DNA of 64,000 nucleotides, taken from the NCBI RefSeq assembly GCF_025376885.1, contig NZ_JAHUBR010000002.1:124001-188000 (forward strand). The letters are read 5' to 3'. The stretch is from Pseudoruegeria sp. SHC-113. Its GTDB lineage: Bacteria; Pseudomonadota; Alphaproteobacteria; Rhodobacterales; Rhodobacteraceae. Position 1 is the first letter of the stretch, and each line of letters opens with the position of its first letter. The notes beneath the pieces were generated by a model, which had not been told where the DNA came from, searched no databases, and worked only from the letters and a program-made list of their open reading frames with translations. A program made the translations under genes and the position numbers. Shown here in pieces: positions 43,905-52,737 of the stretch.

Positions 43905-44741
43905 CTAGAGGTCTTGGACCGAAAACGTATCGCAGGCGGTAATGTCGCCGGCCTCATAGCCCCGCGCAAACCAGCCCTGTCGCTGCGCCGAGGTGCCATG
44001 GGTAAAGGTATGCGGCTGGGGCACCTGCCCGGCCCGCCGCTGCAGGTAGTCATCCCCGATCCGCCGCGCCGCGTTCAGTGCCTCATCCAGATCGCCGGGC
44101 TCCAGAAGCCCGCCCACGGCCCGCGCCCAGACGCCCGCGAGGCAATCGGCCTGCAGCTCCAGCCGCACGGTTAGCGCATTGGCCTGCACCTGGCTGGCCT
44201 GCTGTCGCAGCCGGTTCACTTCCGGCAGGATCCCCAGCTCGTTCTGCACATGATGCGCCACCTCATGAGCGATCACATAGGCCGCCGCGAAATCGCCACC
44301 GGCGCCGAGCGCGCGGTTCATGTAGGCGAAGAAATCGGTGTCCAGATAGGCTTTCTCATCCAGCGGGCAGTAGAACGGCCCCGTCGCGCCCGAGGCGTTG
44401 CCGCAGGGGCTGGCCGTTACACCAGAGAACAGCACCACGACTGGGGCCTCGTATTGCGCGCCCAGCTGATCGCGAAACACCTGCGTCCAGACGTCCTCTA
44501 TCGTGGCCAAAACCCGCGCCGAGAATTCCGCCGCCGCCTGCTCCTCCGCGCTCAAGGGGGCGGAGCTTTGGCCCTGGGTCGTGCCCCCGCCCTGCAGAAG
44601 CGGCGTCACATCGACACCGGCGAAATAGCCGATCACAAGGATAATCAAGAGGCCGATGCCGCCGATCCCGCCCGCCCGCGCGCCGCCGGACCGGCGGCGA
44701 TCCTCGATATTGCTGCTCCGGCGCACCCCTTTCAGACGCAT
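43905..44741 (-). CDS. Neutral zinc metallopeptidase, YpfJ type
   Basis: A 278-residue protein with a basic N terminus, one membrane segment (GIGLLIILVIGYFAGVDV) and a zinc-peptidase domain: AYVIAHEVAHHVQ (HExxH), LQADCLAGVWA (third ligand region) and HGTSAQRQGWFARGYE at the end. This is the putative neutral zinc metallopeptidase family anchored in the inner membrane with its domain outside. GGAGGGTGTC precedes the ATG at 44741. It is divergent from dnaX. Substrate unknown. Confidence 0.92.
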   Translation of the reverse strand: MRLKGVRRSSNIEDRRRSGGARAGGIGGIGLLIILVIGYFAGVDVTPLLQGGGTTQGQSSAPLSAEEQAAAEFSARVLATIEDVWTQVFRDQLGAQYEAPVVVLFSGVTASPCGNASGATGPFYCPLDEKAYLDTDFFAYMNRALGAGGDFAAAYVIAHEVAHHVQNELGILPEVNRLRQQASQVQANALTVRLELQADCLAGVWARAVGGLLEPGDLDEALNAARRIGDDYLQRRAGQVPQPHTFTHGTSAQRQGWFARGYEAGDITACDTFSVQDL

Positions 44742-44835
44742 GACACCCTCCGCACGCTTAACCCCTGAAAGCCTAGCCCATGCTTGAAGCCCGCGCACGG
44801 CGGATTTAGGGTCTCCCCAACCACGGGGAGCCCAG

Positions 44836-46587
44836 ATGTCCGACACACCAGAGACCGCCTACCAGGTCCTTGCCCGCAAATACCGCCCGGCCACCTTCGC
44901 CGACCTGATCGGGCAGGACGCCATGGTGCGCACCCTGAAGAACGCCTTCGCGGCCGATCGCATCGCACAGGCCTTCATCATGACGGGCATCCGTGGCACC
45001 GGCAAAACCACCACCGCGCGCATTATCTCCAAGGGGATGAATTGCATCGGCCCCGATGGCACAGGCGGCCCCACCACCGAGCCTTGCGGTGTCTGCGAGC
45101 ATTGCGTGGCCATCGCCGAGGGCCGCCACGTGGACGTGATGGAGATGGACGCCGCCTCCCGCACCGGCGTCGGCGACATCCGCGAGATCATCGATTCGGT
45201 GCACTACCGCGCGGCCTCGGCCCGCTACAAGATCTACATCATCGACGAGGTGCACATGCTCTCCAACAGCGCCTTCAACGCGCTGTTGAAAACGCTGGAG
45301 GAGCCGCCCGCCCACGTCAAATTCATCTTCGCCACCACCGAGATCCGCAAGGTGCCCGTCACGGTGCTGTCGCGCTGCCAGCGCTTCGATCTGCGCCGGA
45401 TCGAGCCCGAGGTGATGATCGCCCACCTGCAAAGCATCGCCGGCAAGGAAAACGCCCAGATCGCGGAGGACGCGCTGGCGCTGATCACCCGCGCCGCCGA
45501 AGGCTCCGTGCGCGACGCGATGAGTCTTCTGGATCAGGCCATCGCCCATGGCGCGGGCGAAACCACCGCCGATCAGGTCCGCGCCATGCTGGGGCTCGCG
45601 GATCGCGGCCGGGTTCTCGATCTGTTTGACATGGTGATGAAGGGCGATGCCGGCGCAGCCCTGCAGGAACTGGCCGCGCAATATGCCGATGGGGCGGATC
45701 CCATGGCCGTGCTGCGCGATCTGGCGGAAATCACCCACTGGATTTCGGTGATCAAGATCACGCCCGAGGCGGTGGAAGATCCCACCGTTTCGCCCGACGA
45801 ACGCGCCCGGGGTCAGGCCATGGCCGAAGCCCTGCCGATGCGCGTGCTCACCCGCATGTGGCAGATGTTGCTGAAAGCGCTGGAAGAGGTCGCCATGGCC
45901 CCCAATGCGATGATGGCCGCCGAAATGGCCGTGATCCGCCTCACCCATGTGGCCGAACTGCCCAGCCCCGAAGATCTTATCCGCAAACTGCAAGACACCC
46001 CGCCGCCCCCGCCCAACGGCGGCCAGCCCACGGCACCCGGCGGCAATGGCGGCCACGCCCCGCAGGCCCGCGGCCCCGCCGCGCCCGTGTCCGGCGGCAG
46101 CGGCCCCCGCGCTGCGCTGGCCGTCGCGGCCCAGCCCGAAGATGCGCTGGCCCGCTATGCCCGCTTCCCGCAGGTGCTCGAACTGATCCGCCGCCACCGC
46201 GACGTGAAACTGCTGGTGGAAATCGAAACCACCCTGCGCCTGATCTCCTACAGCCCGGGCCGGATCACCTTCCAGCCCACGCCCGAAGCCCCCGCCGATC
46301 TCGCCCAACGCCTTGGCAGCAAGCTGCAAAGCTGGACGGGCGCCCGCTGGGCCGTGATCGTCGAAAACGCAGGCGGCGGGCGCACCATCGCCGAAGACCG
46401 CGACGCCGAACGCCTGAAACTGGAGGAAGAGGCCAAAACACACCCGATGGTGCAGGCCGTGCTCGCCGCCTTCCCGCAGGCGCGCATCTCCGACATCCGC
46501 ACCGCGCAGGAGATCGCCGCCGAAGTTGCCGCCGAGGCGCTGCCCGAAGTCTCCGACGAATGGGATCCCTTCGAGGACGACCTCTGA
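44836..46587 (+). CDS. dnaX: DNA polymerase III subunits gamma/tau
   Basis: A 583-residue clamp-loader ATPase. The N-terminal domain has YRPATFADLIGQDAMVRTL, the P loop GIRGTGKTTTAR, zinc cysteines (including CGVCEHC), Walker B IIDEVHMLS and the arginine-finger motif LSRCQR; domain III and a Pro/Gly/Ala-rich linker (about 390-440) precede a tau-like C terminus. I see no slippery sequence like the A-AAA-AAG of E. coli, so a shorter gamma product by frameshift is not predicted. It is not followed by the YbaB/recR genes as in many bacteria. Confidence 0.95.
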   Translation: MSDTPETAYQVLARKYRPATFADLIGQDAMVRTLKNAFAADRIAQAFIMTGIRGTGKTTTARIISKGMNCIGPDGTGGPTTEPCGVCEHCVAIAEGRHVDVMEMDAASRTGVGDIREIIDSVHYRAASARYKIYIIDEVHMLSNSAFNALLKTLEEPPAHVKFIFATTEIRKVPVTVLSRCQRFDLRRIEPEVMIAHLQSIAGKENAQIAEDALALITRAAEGSVRDAMSLLDQAIAHGAGETTADQVRAMLGLADRGRVLDLFDMVMKGDAGAALQELAAQYADGADPMAVLRDLAEITHWISVIKITPEAVEDPTVSPDERARGQAMAEALPMRVLTRMWQMLLKALEEVAMAPNAMMAAEMAVIRLTHVAELPSPEDLIRKLQDTPPPPPNGGQPTAPGGNGGHAPQARGPAAPVSGGSGPRAALAVAAQPEDALARYARFPQVLELIRRHRDVKLLVEIETTLRLISYSPGRITFQPTPEAPADLAQRLGSKLQSWTGARWAVIVENAGGGRTIAEDRDAERLKLEEEAKTHPMVQAVLAAFPQARISDIRTAQEIAAEVAAEALPEVSDEWDPFEDDL

Positions 46588-46588
46588 C

Positions 46589-46659
46589 CTTCATCTTGGC
46601 AAAACTATCCCGGGGGAGTCGGGCCGTAGGCCCGGCGGGGGCTGCGCCCCCTCTTTTTT
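46589..46659 (+). repeat. Dispersed repeat copy C, acting as dnaX terminator
   Basis: Starts with the shared TTCATCTTGGCAAAA and CCCGGGGGAG border, then a GGGCC/GGCCC hairpin (46621-46633) and GGGGGC/GCCCCC with a TGC loop (46637-46651) directly followed by TCTTTTTT. It is thus a full intrinsic terminator right after dnaX. Confidence 0.8.
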
Positions 46660-46756
46660 GTATCCGAACCAAGCAGCCCAAAAAGCGGCCAAATAGCGGA
46701 GAGGGCCCCGCGTGCCAGTTTGCACCCGAGGCCCCCTCTCTTCTTCGCCTGCCTAA

Positions 46757-47869
46757 CTATTTGCGGTAGACCGCATCCTTAAACCCCGCAGCCCGTGCTT
46801 TCTGCATGGCGCGGGAGAGCTCTTGCTGGCTGCTGAACGGCCCGGCCAGCACCAGTTTGATCTCGGAGCCTTTGCTGTTGTACTTGCCGTAGCGCACCGG
46901 CAGCCCCAGCTGCTGCAGCCGCTTGGCGCTGGCCTTGGCATTGCCCGGATCCCGGTAGGCCCCCACTTGCACCCAACGCGCCTTGGCGGGCTGCGCGGCG
47001 GGGCTGCTCTTGGCAACGGCGGACGGTTTCGGCGCCTTGGCGCGGGCAAACTGCGGGTTTTCCTTGCGGAACTTGATCTGCGCCTGCTTCAGCTCCAGAT
47101 CCTGCCCGGCTTCCACTTCCACCAGCCTGCGCGGCACGGTGTCCGTCCAGACAAGGCGCATCTGCGCCTCGCCCTGCGCGGTGCGACGGGAGCGATAGGG
47201 GTTGAGCCGATCATCCTCCCACGCGGGCTTATAGCCCTCGGGCAGTTGCGGCGCGGCCGGGCGGATCACCCGAGATTGCGGCGAGACCGGCGAGGCCGGG
47301 GCCACGCGCGGGCCGACACCATAGCTGCCGGGGTGGTCCTTCTGCGGGCCGCAGCGCACCTCGTAGCGGCTGCCATCGCCGATATACTGCCGCGACAGCA
47401 CCGACGCGCCGGGGCATTCTTCGCTGGCCTTGCGCGTTGTCGTGGTGGCCGATTTCGGCGCGGGCTGCGGCGCGACTTTCGCCGGGGCCGTCGCCACCGC
47501 GGGCGCGGCCGGTTTCGGCGCGGGCGTCGGGGCGGGTTTGGGCGTCGGCGCGGCGGTGGCCGTGCTCGTGGTGCTGGCGGGCGGATCCTTGATCACCGGC
47601 AATGGCGCTGTCTGCGTCGCGGCGAATGTCGGCTTCGCGCCGCAGACCATGCGCCGATCGCGCGAGACGCGCGGCACCCATGTCACGGCGTCGCCAACCC
47701 CTGCGCGCACGAACACGCACCCGTTGCTGTCAACGTATTGGCTGCCTTTGTAGCTTGCCGGCGGAAATTCGGCAGGCCCGGTGGAATCCCTCAGAGACTG
47801 GGCCGGGGCGAGAGTGGCGCTCGCCAAAACCACTGCCAGTCCGAGGGCGGCGGTTCTTACTGCTCGCAT
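46757..47869 (-). CDS. Exported SPOR-domain protein
   Basis: A 370-residue protein with a signal peptide (MRAVRTAALGLAVVLASATLA), a conserved cysteine-containing N-terminal part (VDSNGCVFVRAGVGDAVTWVPRVSRD), a low-complexity linker of Ala/Pro/Lys/Thr, a second part with ECPGASVLSRQYIG and CGPQKDHPGSYG, and a C-terminal SPOR domain (RWVQVGAYRDPGNAKASAKRLQ ... VLAGPFSSQQELSRAMQKAR). SPOR domains bind denuded glycan strands at the division septum. The ATG at 47869 is preceded by GGGGGGC, part of which is locked in a hairpin. Confidence 0.9.
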   Translation of the reverse strand: MRAVRTAALGLAVVLASATLAPAQSLRDSTGPAEFPPASYKGSQYVDSNGCVFVRAGVGDAVTWVPRVSRDRRMVCGAKPTFAATQTAPLPVIKDPPASTTSTATAAPTPKPAPTPAPKPAAPAVATAPAKVAPQPAPKSATTTTRKASEECPGASVLSRQYIGDGSRYEVRCGPQKDHPGSYGVGPRVAPASPVSPQSRVIRPAAPQLPEGYKPAWEDDRLNPYRSRRTAQGEAQMRLVWTDTVPRRLVEVEAGQDLELKQAQIKFRKENPQFARAKAPKPSAVAKSSPAAQPAKARWVQVGAYRDPGNAKASAKRLQQLGLPVRYGKYNSKGSEIKLVLAGPFSSQQELSRAMQKARAAGFKDAVYRK

Positions 47870-47877
47870 CGCTGCCC

Positions 47878-47895
47878 CCCACAAAATATAGTGGG
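47878..47895 (-). promoter_or_regulatory. Hairpin covering the ribosome site of the SPOR-domain gene
   Basis: CCCAC (47878-47882 on the + strand) pairs with GTGGG (47891-47895). In the mRNA this ties up part of the GGGGGG ribosome site just before the ATG, with an A/T-only loop. It could lower translation or respond to temperature. Confidence 0.4.
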
Positions 47896-47920
47896 AGGAT
47901 GCAGGATATTGCCGAATCTG

Positions 47921-47950
47921 TAAACCCACTGTCTCCGAATCAGGGGTTTA
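47921..47950 (-). terminator. Hairpin containing the upp stop codon
   Basis: TAAACCC (47921-47927) pairs with GGGTTTA (47944-47950), extended by CTG/CAG across a one-base bulge. The right arm contains the upp stop codon. Probable end of the nucleoside salvage operon; no T-run on the minus strand. Confidence 0.5.
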
Positions 47951-48580
47951 TTTTGTGCCGAACATCCGGTCGCCCGCATCCCCTAGGCCGGGAACGATGT
48001 AACCATGTTCGTTCAGACGCTCATCCAGCGCGGCCGTGACAATCGGCACATCCGGGTGCGCCTCTTTCATCCGGGCAACGCCTTCGGGCGCGGCGAGCAG
48101 GCAAAGGAAGCGGATGTTGTTGGCCCCGGCCTTCTTCAGCAGATCAATCGCCGCCACCGAGGAATTGCCCGTGGCCAGCATCGGATCGACCGCGATCACG
48201 AGCCGATCCTCAAGGCTATCGGGCACCTTGAAATAGTATTGCACCGGCTGCAGCGTTTCCTCGTCGCGGTAGAGCCCCACGAAGCCCACGCGGGCGGAGG
48301 GGATCAACTCCAGGATGCCATCCATCAGACCGTTGCCCGCCCGCAGGATCGAGATCAGCGCAAGCTTCTTACCGGCGATCACAGGGGCGTCCATCTCCTG
48401 CAGGGGCGTGTCGATGCGCTTCGTTGTCATCTCCATCTCGCGGGTGATCTCATAGGCCAGGAGCTGGCTGATCTCGCGCAGCAGGCGGCGGAACTTGCTC
48501 GACGAGGCGCTCACCTCGCGCATGTGGCTCAGTTTGTGCTGCACCAGCGGGTGGTCGACAACGGTGAGATGGTCAGTCAT
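47948..48580 (-). CDS. upp: Uracil phosphoribosyltransferase
   Basis: A 210-residue enzyme that makes UMP from uracil and PRPP. The family start [46 protein letters not shown], and the PRPP-binding loop [10 protein letters not shown] are present, with the uracil-binding [12 protein letters not shown] at the C terminus. It is the last gene of the cdd-deoA-deoB-add-upp operon, and its start overlaps the end of add by 8 bases. Confidence 0.97.
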   Translation of the reverse strand: MTDHLTVVDHPLVQHKLSHMREVSASSSKFRRLLREISQLLAYEITREMEMTTKRIDTPLQEMDAPVIAGKKLALISILRAGNGLMDGILELIPSARVGFVGLYRDEETLQPVQYYFKVPDSLEDRLVIAVDPMLATGNSSVAAIDLLKKAGANNIRFLCLLAAPEGVARMKEAHPDVPIVTAALDERLNEHGYIVPGLGDAGDRMFGTK

Positions 48581-49565
48581 GTGCGGCCTCCAGGCGTTTG
48601 ATCAGGGCGGCGCGGGTCTCTTCATCACAGAAGGCCGCGCGGGCGGCGGTCAGGTTGATCTCGGCGAAACTGCCGTCATCCCAGCCGAAGGTATCGGCCA
48701 GGCGATCATATTCATGTTTCATCGTGGTGTGGAAGAAGGGCGGATCATCGGTGGAGACGGTGACCTTCACCCCGGCTGCCCGCAGCCGCTCTATGGGGTG
48801 ATCCTGCCACTTTTTGTAAAGCCCCAGCGCCACGTTTGAGCCGGGGCACACCTCCAGCACGATGCCATCCTCGGCGAGCCGTTCCACGAGAGCCGGATCC
48901 TCGATAGCGCGCACGCCGTGACCGATGCGTTCGACCTTCAGATCATCCAGCGCCTGCCGGACGCTCTCCGGCCCGCCCCACTCGCCCGCATGGCAGGTGA
49001 GCCGCAAGCCAGCCTCGCGCGCCATGTCGAACGCATAGGCGAAATCGCCCGGTTTCCCCGCCTTCTCATCGCCGCCCATGCCAAGGCCAGTGATGAAGCT
49101 GCCCACGGTCTCCGCCGCGCAGCGCGCGCTTTTCTTCGCCTTTTCGGGGCCGAAATGGCGCACCGGGGTGACGATGCCTTTCAGGATAATGCCATCCGCC
49201 GCCTCGGCCGCCTTTGCGGCCTCCTCGATGGCGTGGACATATTCGCGCCACGCGCCCAGATCGCCGCCACCGCAGAAATCGGGCGAGATGAAAGCCTCGG
49301 TGTAAATCACCCCGTTGGCGGCACTTTCCTCCAGCACGGCGCGGGTGAGGCGGCCGAAATCTTCGGGCGTTTTCAGCACCTCGGTGGCGGCCTCGTAGAC
49401 TTTGAGGAAATGCCAGAAATCGGAAAACGCATAATGGCCGCGCTCATCAAAGACGCCCGTCAGGTTCACGCCCTTCTCCTGCGCCAGCCCCTTGATGAAG
49501 GCTGGCGGTGCCGCGCCCTCGATATGCAGGTGAAGCTCGACCTTCGGCAGATCCGAAACGCTCAT
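48573..49565 (-). CDS. add: Adenosine deaminase
   Basis: A 330-residue metal-dependent deaminase. The zinc ligands appear in ELHLHIEG (His-x-His), the histidine of TCHAGEWGG with the catalytic Glu, and the C-terminal STDDPPFF. The ATG at 49565 is preceded by GGAG. It converts adenosine to inosine in the salvage pathway and overlaps its neighbours on both sides (4 bases with deoB, 8 with upp). An adenine deaminase role is the main alternative, which the motifs alone cannot exclude. Confidence 0.93.
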   Translation of the reverse strand: MSVSDLPKVELHLHIEGAAPPAFIKGLAQEKGVNLTGVFDERGHYAFSDFWHFLKVYEAATEVLKTPEDFGRLTRAVLEESAANGVIYTEAFISPDFCGGGDLGAWREYVHAIEEAAKAAEAADGIILKGIVTPVRHFGPEKAKKSARCAAETVGSFITGLGMGGDEKAGKPGDFAYAFDMAREAGLRLTCHAGEWGGPESVRQALDDLKVERIGHGVRAIEDPALVERLAEDGIVLEVCPGSNVALGLYKKWQDHPIERLRAAGVKVTVSTDDPPFFHTTMKHEYDRLADTFGWDDGSFAEINLTAARAAFCDEETRAALIKRLEAAHD

Positions 49566-50773
49566 AGAAAACTCCTTCCCGGCCCCTGCGCCGGTATGTC
49601 CTGTGCCGGTATGCCCAGATGATCGGCGATGGAGGCCGCCACATCGGCAAAGCCCACCTGCCCGATCGCTTTTTCGCCCACGCCCGCGCCCAGCACCGGC
49701 ACGCGTTCGCGCGTGTGATCGGTGCCGCGCCATGTGGGATCGTTGCCGTGATCGGCGGTGAAAATCATCAGATCGCTTTCGCGCAGGCGGGCCAGCAGAC
49801 CCGGCACCTGAGCGTCGAACCACTCCAGCGCGCGGGCATAGCCCGCCACATCGCGGCGGTGGCCATAGAGGCTGTCGAACTCAACGAAATTGGCGAAGGT
49901 GAAGCTGCCCTCTTCGGCCAGATCCATCACTTCGAGCAGGTGCTCCATCAGCTCCGCATCGCTGCCCTTGCGCACATCATCGATGCCGCGCATCGAGAAG
50001 ATGTCGCCGATCTTGCCCACCGCATGGACCTTCCGCCCCGCCTTCTGCGCGCGATCACAAAGCGTGTCGGCGGGCGGCAGGATGGCGAAATCCTTGCGGT
50101 TGGTGGTGCGGGTAAAGCCGTTTTGCGCATCGCCCACGAAGGGGCGCGCGATGACGCGGCCCACTTTCATCTCGTGCAGCATCGGGGCGAGATCCTTGCA
50201 AAGCTGCAGCAGGCGCGCGAGCCCGAAATGCTCCTCATGGGCCGCGATCTGGAAGACGCTATCCGCCGAGGTGTAGCAGATGGGCCAGCCCGTCTCGACA
50301 TGGCGCGCGCCCTCCTCCGCGATCACCACGGTGCCCGAGGCATGGCGATTTCCGAGGATGCCGTCTGTTCCGGCCGCCTTGCAAACGGCCTTCACCAGAT
50401 CCGGCGGGAAGCTTGGCGCGGTGTCGGGGAAGTAGTGCCAGTCCCACGGCACCGGCAGGCCGGCGAGCTCCCAATGGCCCGAAGGCGTGTCCTTGCCCGG
50501 CGAGATTTCGGTGCCCGCGCCCCAGAGCCCGCGCGGTGTGGCGGTGAGGCCAGGTGTTTCTGCACCCGAGGCCAGCCGGATCGCAGCGCCGAGGCCCAAA
50601 TTATCAAGATTTGGCAAGTGCAGCGGGCCAGAACGGCCTTCTTCCGCTGCGCCGCGTGCGCAGGATTGTGCGATATGTGCAAGCGTGTTGCTGCCCGCAT
50701 CGCCGAAATCCGCGGCATCCGGCGCGCCGCCGCAGCCAACGGAATCGAGCACAACAAGGAACGCGCGCGCCAT
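49562..50773 (-). CDS. deoB: Phosphopentomutase
   Basis: A 403-residue alkaline-phosphatase-fold enzyme that interconverts ribose/deoxyribose 1- and 5-phosphates. Features: [17 protein letters not shown] at the N terminus (metal-binding Asp), the catalytic threonine in [12 protein letters not shown], and [18 protein letters not shown] with metal ligands near the end. GGAGG lies upstream of the ATG at 50773. Stop and start with deoA share the base pair context TGATG, so translation is coupled. Confidence 0.96.
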   Translation of the reverse strand: MARAFLVVLDSVGCGGAPDAADFGDAGSNTLAHIAQSCARGAAEEGRSGPLHLPNLDNLGLGAAIRLASGAETPGLTATPRGLWGAGTEISPGKDTPSGHWELAGLPVPWDWHYFPDTAPSFPPDLVKAVCKAAGTDGILGNRHASGTVVIAEEGARHVETGWPICYTSADSVFQIAAHEEHFGLARLLQLCKDLAPMLHEMKVGRVIARPFVGDAQNGFTRTTNRKDFAILPPADTLCDRAQKAGRKVHAVGKIGDIFSMRGIDDVRKGSDAELMEHLLEVMDLAEEGSFTFANFVEFDSLYGHRRDVAGYARALEWFDAQVPGLLARLRESDLMIFTADHGNDPTWRGTDHTRERVPVLGAGVGEKAIGQVGFADVAASIADHLGIPAQDIPAQGPGRSFL

Positions 50774-52080
50774 CAGCCAAGCCTCCTGAGAACAAGCGGA
50801 GCCGGCGCGGGCGCGGCCTCCGCGATGGTGCAGGCCGCCCGCACGGCGAGCGCGGCCTGCTCGGCATCGCTCATCGATTTGGCGTGGATCCGGCAGAGCG
50901 GCACATGAGCGTCCACCGCCTCGCCCAGCCGCAGCATATGGCTCAAACCGACAGCGGGATCGATGCGATCCTCCTGCCGCAACCGCCCGCCGCCGAGATG
51001 GACAACCACCTGCCCCAGCGCTTCGCCGTCGATGGCCGCCAGCCGCCCGGCCTCCTGCGCCATCACGTCTACCACTACAGGTGCAGCCGGAAGGCGGTCG
51101 CGCCAATGCTCCACGAAATCGCCCGGCCCGCCCAAATCGGAAATCATCCGCCCGAAGCGCTCCGCCGCCGCGCCGCTTTCCAGTGCGTCCGTTATGGCGG
51201 CCTGCCCCGTCGTGGTGTCCGCCGCGACACCGCCGAGCGCCAGCAGTTCGCCGCCAAGGGCGATGGTGAGATCGGTCAGGAGCGGGTTCACGGCATCGCC
51301 CGTCAGCAGCGCCATGACCTCCATCACCTCAAGCGCATTGCCCAGCGTCTGGGCGCAGGGCTGGTTCATATCGGTCACCAGCGCGCGCGTCGGGCAGCCC
51401 GCACCATTGGCGGTGCGCACCAGCACATCGGCCAGCGCGATGGCCTCCTCAGGCGTCTTCATGAACGCGCCGGAGCCGCATTTCACGTCCAGCACCAGCG
51501 CATCGAGCCCGGCGGCCAGCTTCTTGGAGAGGATCGAGGCGGTGATCAGATCGACGCTTTCCACCGTCGCCGTCACATCGCGGATCGCGTAGAGCCGCTT
51601 GTCGGCGGGGGCAATGCGGGCCGAAGCGCTGACGATGGCGCAGCCGGTGCTTTCCACGATCCGCCGCAGACGGGCCGTATCCACCTGCGTGTTCAGGCCC
51701 GGGATGGCTTCGAGTTTGTCGAGCGTGCCGCCCGTGTGCCCAAGCCCCCGGCCCGAGATCATCGGCACATAGGCCCCCGCCGCCGCCAGCGCGGGCGCGA
51801 GCAGAAGCGAAACGCAATCGCCCACACCACCGGTGGAATGTTTGTCCAGCACCGGACCGGGCAGATCCCAGCCCAGCACATCGCCGCTGTCGCGCATGGA
51901 TTTGGTGAGGGCCACGCGGCCTGGCTCGCTCAGCCCGTTCAGCAGCACCGCCATGGCGAAGGCCCCGGCCTGCGCATCCGACACGCCGCCGTCCGAGAGC
52001 CCTTCCGCGAACCACTGCAGTTCGGCCTCGCCCGGCGTTTCGCCGGTGCGCACTTTGGCGATGATCGCCCGCGCGTCCAT
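50773..52080 (-). CDS. deoA: Thymidine phosphorylase
   Basis: A 435-residue enzyme that splits thymidine or deoxyuridine with phosphate. The phosphate-binding KHSTGGVGD and the region [26 protein letters not shown] are family signatures, and [15 protein letters not shown] is the second conserved block. It sits between cdd (1-base gap) and deoB (1-base overlap), so all are one transcript. Confidence 0.97.
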   Translation of the reverse strand: MDARAIIAKVRTGETPGEAELQWFAEGLSDGGVSDAQAGAFAMAVLLNGLSEPGRVALTKSMRDSGDVLGWDLPGPVLDKHSTGGVGDCVSLLLAPALAAAGAYVPMISGRGLGHTGGTLDKLEAIPGLNTQVDTARLRRIVESTGCAIVSASARIAPADKRLYAIRDVTATVESVDLITASILSKKLAAGLDALVLDVKCGSGAFMKTPEEAIALADVLVRTANGAGCPTRALVTDMNQPCAQTLGNALEVMEVMALLTGDAVNPLLTDLTIALGGELLALGGVAADTTTGQAAITDALESGAAAERFGRMISDLGGPGDFVEHWRDRLPAAPVVVDVMAQEAGRLAAIDGEALGQVVVHLGGGRLRQEDRIDPAVGLSHMLRLGEAVDAHVPLCRIHAKSMSDAEQAALAVRAACTIAEAAPAPAPLVLRRLG

Positions 52081-52081
52081 T

Positions 52082-52474
52082 TCAGCCCTTGTCCATATGG
52101 CCCTGCCCGAAGGCTCCGGGCAGAAGCTCGGCCAGAGTCATCGTGCGGGCGTTGCCGTCGAGCGTTGTCATGGTGATCTTCACATCCGCCGTGCCGAACT
52201 CTGCGAGCTTCTGGCGGCACCCACCGCAGGGGCTCACCGGGAGCGGGCTGTCGGCAATGACCAGCGCCTCGGTGAGCCGGGTCTCGCCGCTCGCGACCAT
52301 CAGCGCGATCGCCCCAGCCTCGGCGCAGGTGCCTTCCGGATAGGCCACGTTTTCCACGTTGCACCCGGTATAGATCTTGCCATCCGCCCCGCGGATCGCC
52401 GCGCCTACCTTGAAGTTGGAATAGGGCGCATAGGCTTTTTCACGCACCGCGATCGCGGCTTCCAGCAAAGGCAT
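52082..52474 (-). CDS. cdd: Cytidine deaminase
   Basis: A 130-residue homotetramer-type deaminase converting cytidine to uridine. YSNFKVGAAIRG, GTCAEAGAIALM (the Cys-Ala-Glu zinc/catalytic motif) and SPCGGCRQKLAEF (two zinc cysteines) are all present. It is the first gene of the salvage operon, with GGGGAGGG before its ATG. The regulatory region before it is shared with maeB. Confidence 0.97.
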   Translation of the reverse strand: MPLLEAAIAVREKAYAPYSNFKVGAAIRGADGKIYTGCNVENVAYPEGTCAEAGAIALMVASGETRLTEALVIADSPLPVSPCGGCRQKLAEFGTADVKITMTTLDGNARTMTLAELLPGAFGQGHMDKG

Positions 52475-52503
52475 CAGGCCCTCCCCCCGGCTTGGGTTTT
52501 ATT

Positions 52504-52517
52504 TGACTTGTTGGTCA
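52504..52517. promoter_or_regulatory. Candidate operator before the nucleoside salvage operon
   Basis: TGAC-TTGTTG-GTCA, an imperfectly spaced inverted repeat 30 bases upstream of cdd, inside an AT-richer patch. It has the size of a GntR-type site, but no regulator gene is nearby. Confidence 0.3.
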
Positions 52518-52653
52518 GTTTTCTTGCCCCTCAACGGGCGCGGATGCAAGCAGTCTATTGGAGTTGCCTCGCAAATCCACTCCCTTCCACAGACCTTTCG
52601 GGCGGAAGCCTGCCCGCCGCAAACAGCGCGCTTGCCTGCGGGCGGATGTCGTG

Positions 52654-52711
52654 TTGACGTAGTGGCAACGACCGGCTATCGCCGGACAGAAGTTAGTTTA
52701 AAGCTAAACTA
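52654..52711 (+). promoter_or_regulatory. Probable maeB promoter with palindrome in the leader
   Basis: TTGACG (52654-52659) and TATCGC (52677-52682) are spaced by 17 bases, a plausible sigma-70 promoter. Just downstream, TAGTTTA/TAAACTA (52694-52700 and 52705-52711) form a perfect 7-bp palindrome, either an operator or an mRNA hairpin 26 bases before the GTG start. Confidence 0.5.
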
Positions 52712-52737
52712 CCCTTTCCTTGGCCCGGGAGACCCAC

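Noticed and set aside
44836-46587. Programmed frameshift in dnaX giving a gamma subunit
   Set aside because: No A-AAA-AAG-like slippery run with a following hairpin is seen in the gene.
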